DNA of 5,915 nt, from the NCBI GenBank assembly GCA_937902605.1, contig CALFNC010000160.1, positions 1 to 5,915 on the forward strand, in the 5' to 3' direction. The DNA is from an uncultured Acidobacteriota bacterium. Lineage in GTDB: Bacteria; Acidobacteriota; Thermoanaerobaculia; UBA5066. Under the pieces are notes generated by a model. It was given only the letters and a program-made list of their open reading frames with translations. It was not told where the DNA came from and did not search any database. Below, piece by piece: positions 5,153 through 5,915 of the stretch (position 1 is the first letter of the stretch; each line of letters starts with the position of its first letter). Both the position numbers and the translations under genes were made by a program.

Positions 5153-5518
5153 CTTCAGCGGTTTGCAGGGGAACGCTTGCTTCAATGCCCGTTCAACGAG
5201 GACCCCGGCCGGCCGATGCCACTCCTCTGGGTTGGCTTTGACGTAGCTGCGCACGACGGCGAGGACTTCCCCAAGTGCTCCGTTCGGAGGCGAACAGAAC
5301 GTATAACGGTCCAGAGCGTCGTGGACTCCCTCCACGAAGCCCGCGAATTCGGCAGCCTTGACGCAGTCACGCGACCGATCTGCAGCGGGCTTCTCCTGTT
5401 CGTTCATCCCCTCCACGAGATTGTGGCCCGAGTAATAGCCGCCGCTACCGCGTGCGTTCGAGCTCGCGAGCATCGCGGCGAGGATGACGGTCGGTAAGGC
5501 GACCTTCCGGCTAAGCAT
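5150..5518 (-). CDS. Small exported Rap1a/Tai-like domain protein
   Basis: The 122-residue protein begins with a Sec-type signal (MLSRK, then hydrophobic VALPTVILAAMLASS; likely cleavage near SNA, residue 22). The mature part follows the Rap1a/Tai pattern: SGHNLVEGM (30-38), DCVKAAEFAGFVEGVHDAL (51-69), YTFCSPPNGALGEVLAVV (72-89), YVKANPEEWHRPAGVLVERAL (92-112), and the terminal AFPCK. Rap1a/Tai proteins were first described as periplasmic immunity proteins against type VI amidase effectors, but the family is much broader. No effector or type VI gene is present here, so an immunity role is not supported. Three Cys remain (C52, C75, C118); M38 sits where many members have a further Cys. Codon third positions contain visibly more A/T than in the first gene. 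On the coding strand AAGGA, 7 nt before the ATG, supports the start. Confidence 0.82.
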   Translation of the reverse strand: MLSRKVALPTVILAAMLASSNARGSGGYYSGHNLVEGMNEQEKPAADRSRDCVKAAEFAGFVEGVHDALDRYTFCSPPNGALGEVLAVVRSYVKANPEEWHRPAGVLVERALKQAFPCKPLK

Positions 5519-5839
5519 TTGGTGTTCCTTCCTAGGCCGACTACACCCGGGGGCCGGTCACGCTCCGTGGCCTGCCTGCCCGTGACTGGGCGGACGCCTT
5601 CGCAGTCTCCGGGGCGTCCCTCTTCGTCCCATTCAGGAGTGCCGGGTGAGGGACTCGGACTGAAGCATCGGAAGCATGAAGACGGCGTTCATCTGTCGCC
5701 AGTTCTTGGCCGGCGATCTGGTTTCAACGAGTCGAGTAGCGTCCCTTCCCGTGATCTCCGAAACTGTATTCGTCGGCGGCGGCCCTTTGGGACCAGAGGG
5801 GAACGAGCAGCGTTCTTCCCAGGTTCCGCAGGGCCACGA
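5519..5839. other. Non-coding interval with two adjacent hairpins
   Basis: I see no convincing gene in this 321-nt interval, which lies upstream of the Rap1a/Tai-like gene. It holds two neighbouring inverted repeats. CCGGTCACG (5554-5562) pairs with CGTGACTGG (5581-5589), including one G-U pair. GGACGCC (5592-5598) pairs with GGCGTCC (5613-5619). No clear -35/-10 pair for the minus-strand gene could be picked. The 78-codon plus-strand frame from 5676 has no recognisable domain and no ribosome binding site. Confidence 0.5.
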
Positions 5840-5915
5840 CTACTGCTCCCGATATCGCTTCGCCGCCGCGAGATCCCTCCACAGCTCCGCGACGTTGCGT
5901 CGTGGTCCATAGCCC
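5840..5915 (-). CDS. Possible C-terminal end of a gene entering from the right edge
   Basis: A minus-strand frame open at the right edge ends at a TAG (5840-5842) after 24 visible codons. It ends in VAELWRDLAAAKRYREQ, which reads like a natural amphipathic, charged C-terminus, and most of its codons end in G or C. The fragment is too short to assign a family, and chance cannot be excluded. Confidence 0.3.
   Translation of the reverse strand, partial: GYGPRRNVAELWRDLAAAKRYREQ

Noticed and set aside
5639..5660. Sequence resembling the 3' end of a minus-strand tRNA (GTCCGAGTCC followed by CTCACCCGGCAC)
   Set aside because: The T-loop-like piece has one mismatch, and the flanking T stem does not pair. 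There is no matching acceptor strand (GCCGGGT) about 70 nt away, and the end reads CACTCC rather than CACCA. It might be a tRNA-derived attachment-site remnant, but no integrase supports that.
5676..5912. Plus-strand 78-codon frame near the right edge
   Set aside because: No Shine-Dalgarno sequence before its ATG and no recognisable motif. It is antisense to a better-looking minus-strand C-terminus.

Overview
The window is a high-GC stretch of bacterial chromosome. It has strong AGGAGG-type ribosome binding sites, Sec signal peptides and G/C-rich third codon positions. The large extracellular protein with Asp-box, PKD and YGVLND...SDGSxIP modules resembles proteins I associate with Acidobacteriota (Thermoanaerobaculia-like). 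That placement is an inference from style, not from a marker gene. No rRNA, complete tRNA, CRISPR array, transposase or phage structural gene is visible.

Layout. (1) 3-2270, plus: the 3' part of a large secreted protein whose start lies outside the window. It has the end of an Asp-box (sortilin/BNR) propeller, one PKD domain, and a C-terminal region built from two tandem modules of about 235 residues. (2) 2293-2883, plus: a small METTL7-like class I SAM-dependent methyltransferase, 22 nt downstream and probably co-transcribed. (3) 2884-3112: non-coding, with a weak hairpin and a nine-codon mini-ORF that has a good ribosome binding site and runs into the next start. (4) 3113-3580, plus: a chimeric protein with the N-terminal segment of a type I restriction-modification HsdM subunit joined in frame to an XRE-type helix-turn-helix segment. 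(5) 3626-3991, plus: a small, very basic Lys/Arg/Ala-rich protein of unknown function with its own strong ribosome binding site. (6) 4079-4903, minus: a secreted protein of unknown function with a probable beta-sandwich (PPC-like) core, convergent with (5). (7) 4904-5149: non-coding, with two perfect inverted repeats. (8) 5150-5518, minus: a small exported protein with a Rap1a/Tai-like domain, without any type VI secretion gene nearby. (9) 5519-5915: mostly non-coding, with two adjacent hairpins and possibly the last 24 codons of another minus-strand gene entering from the right edge.

The genes do not form one obvious pathway. The two left genes concern the cell surface and a small-molecule methyltransferase. 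The middle looks like accessory DNA: a truncated, fused hsdM remnant, or a new regulator made from one, next to a small basic protein. The right side encodes two unrelated exported proteins. The most unusual item is the HsdM-N/HTH chimera at 3113-3580. No complete new defence system can be demonstrated from this window alone.
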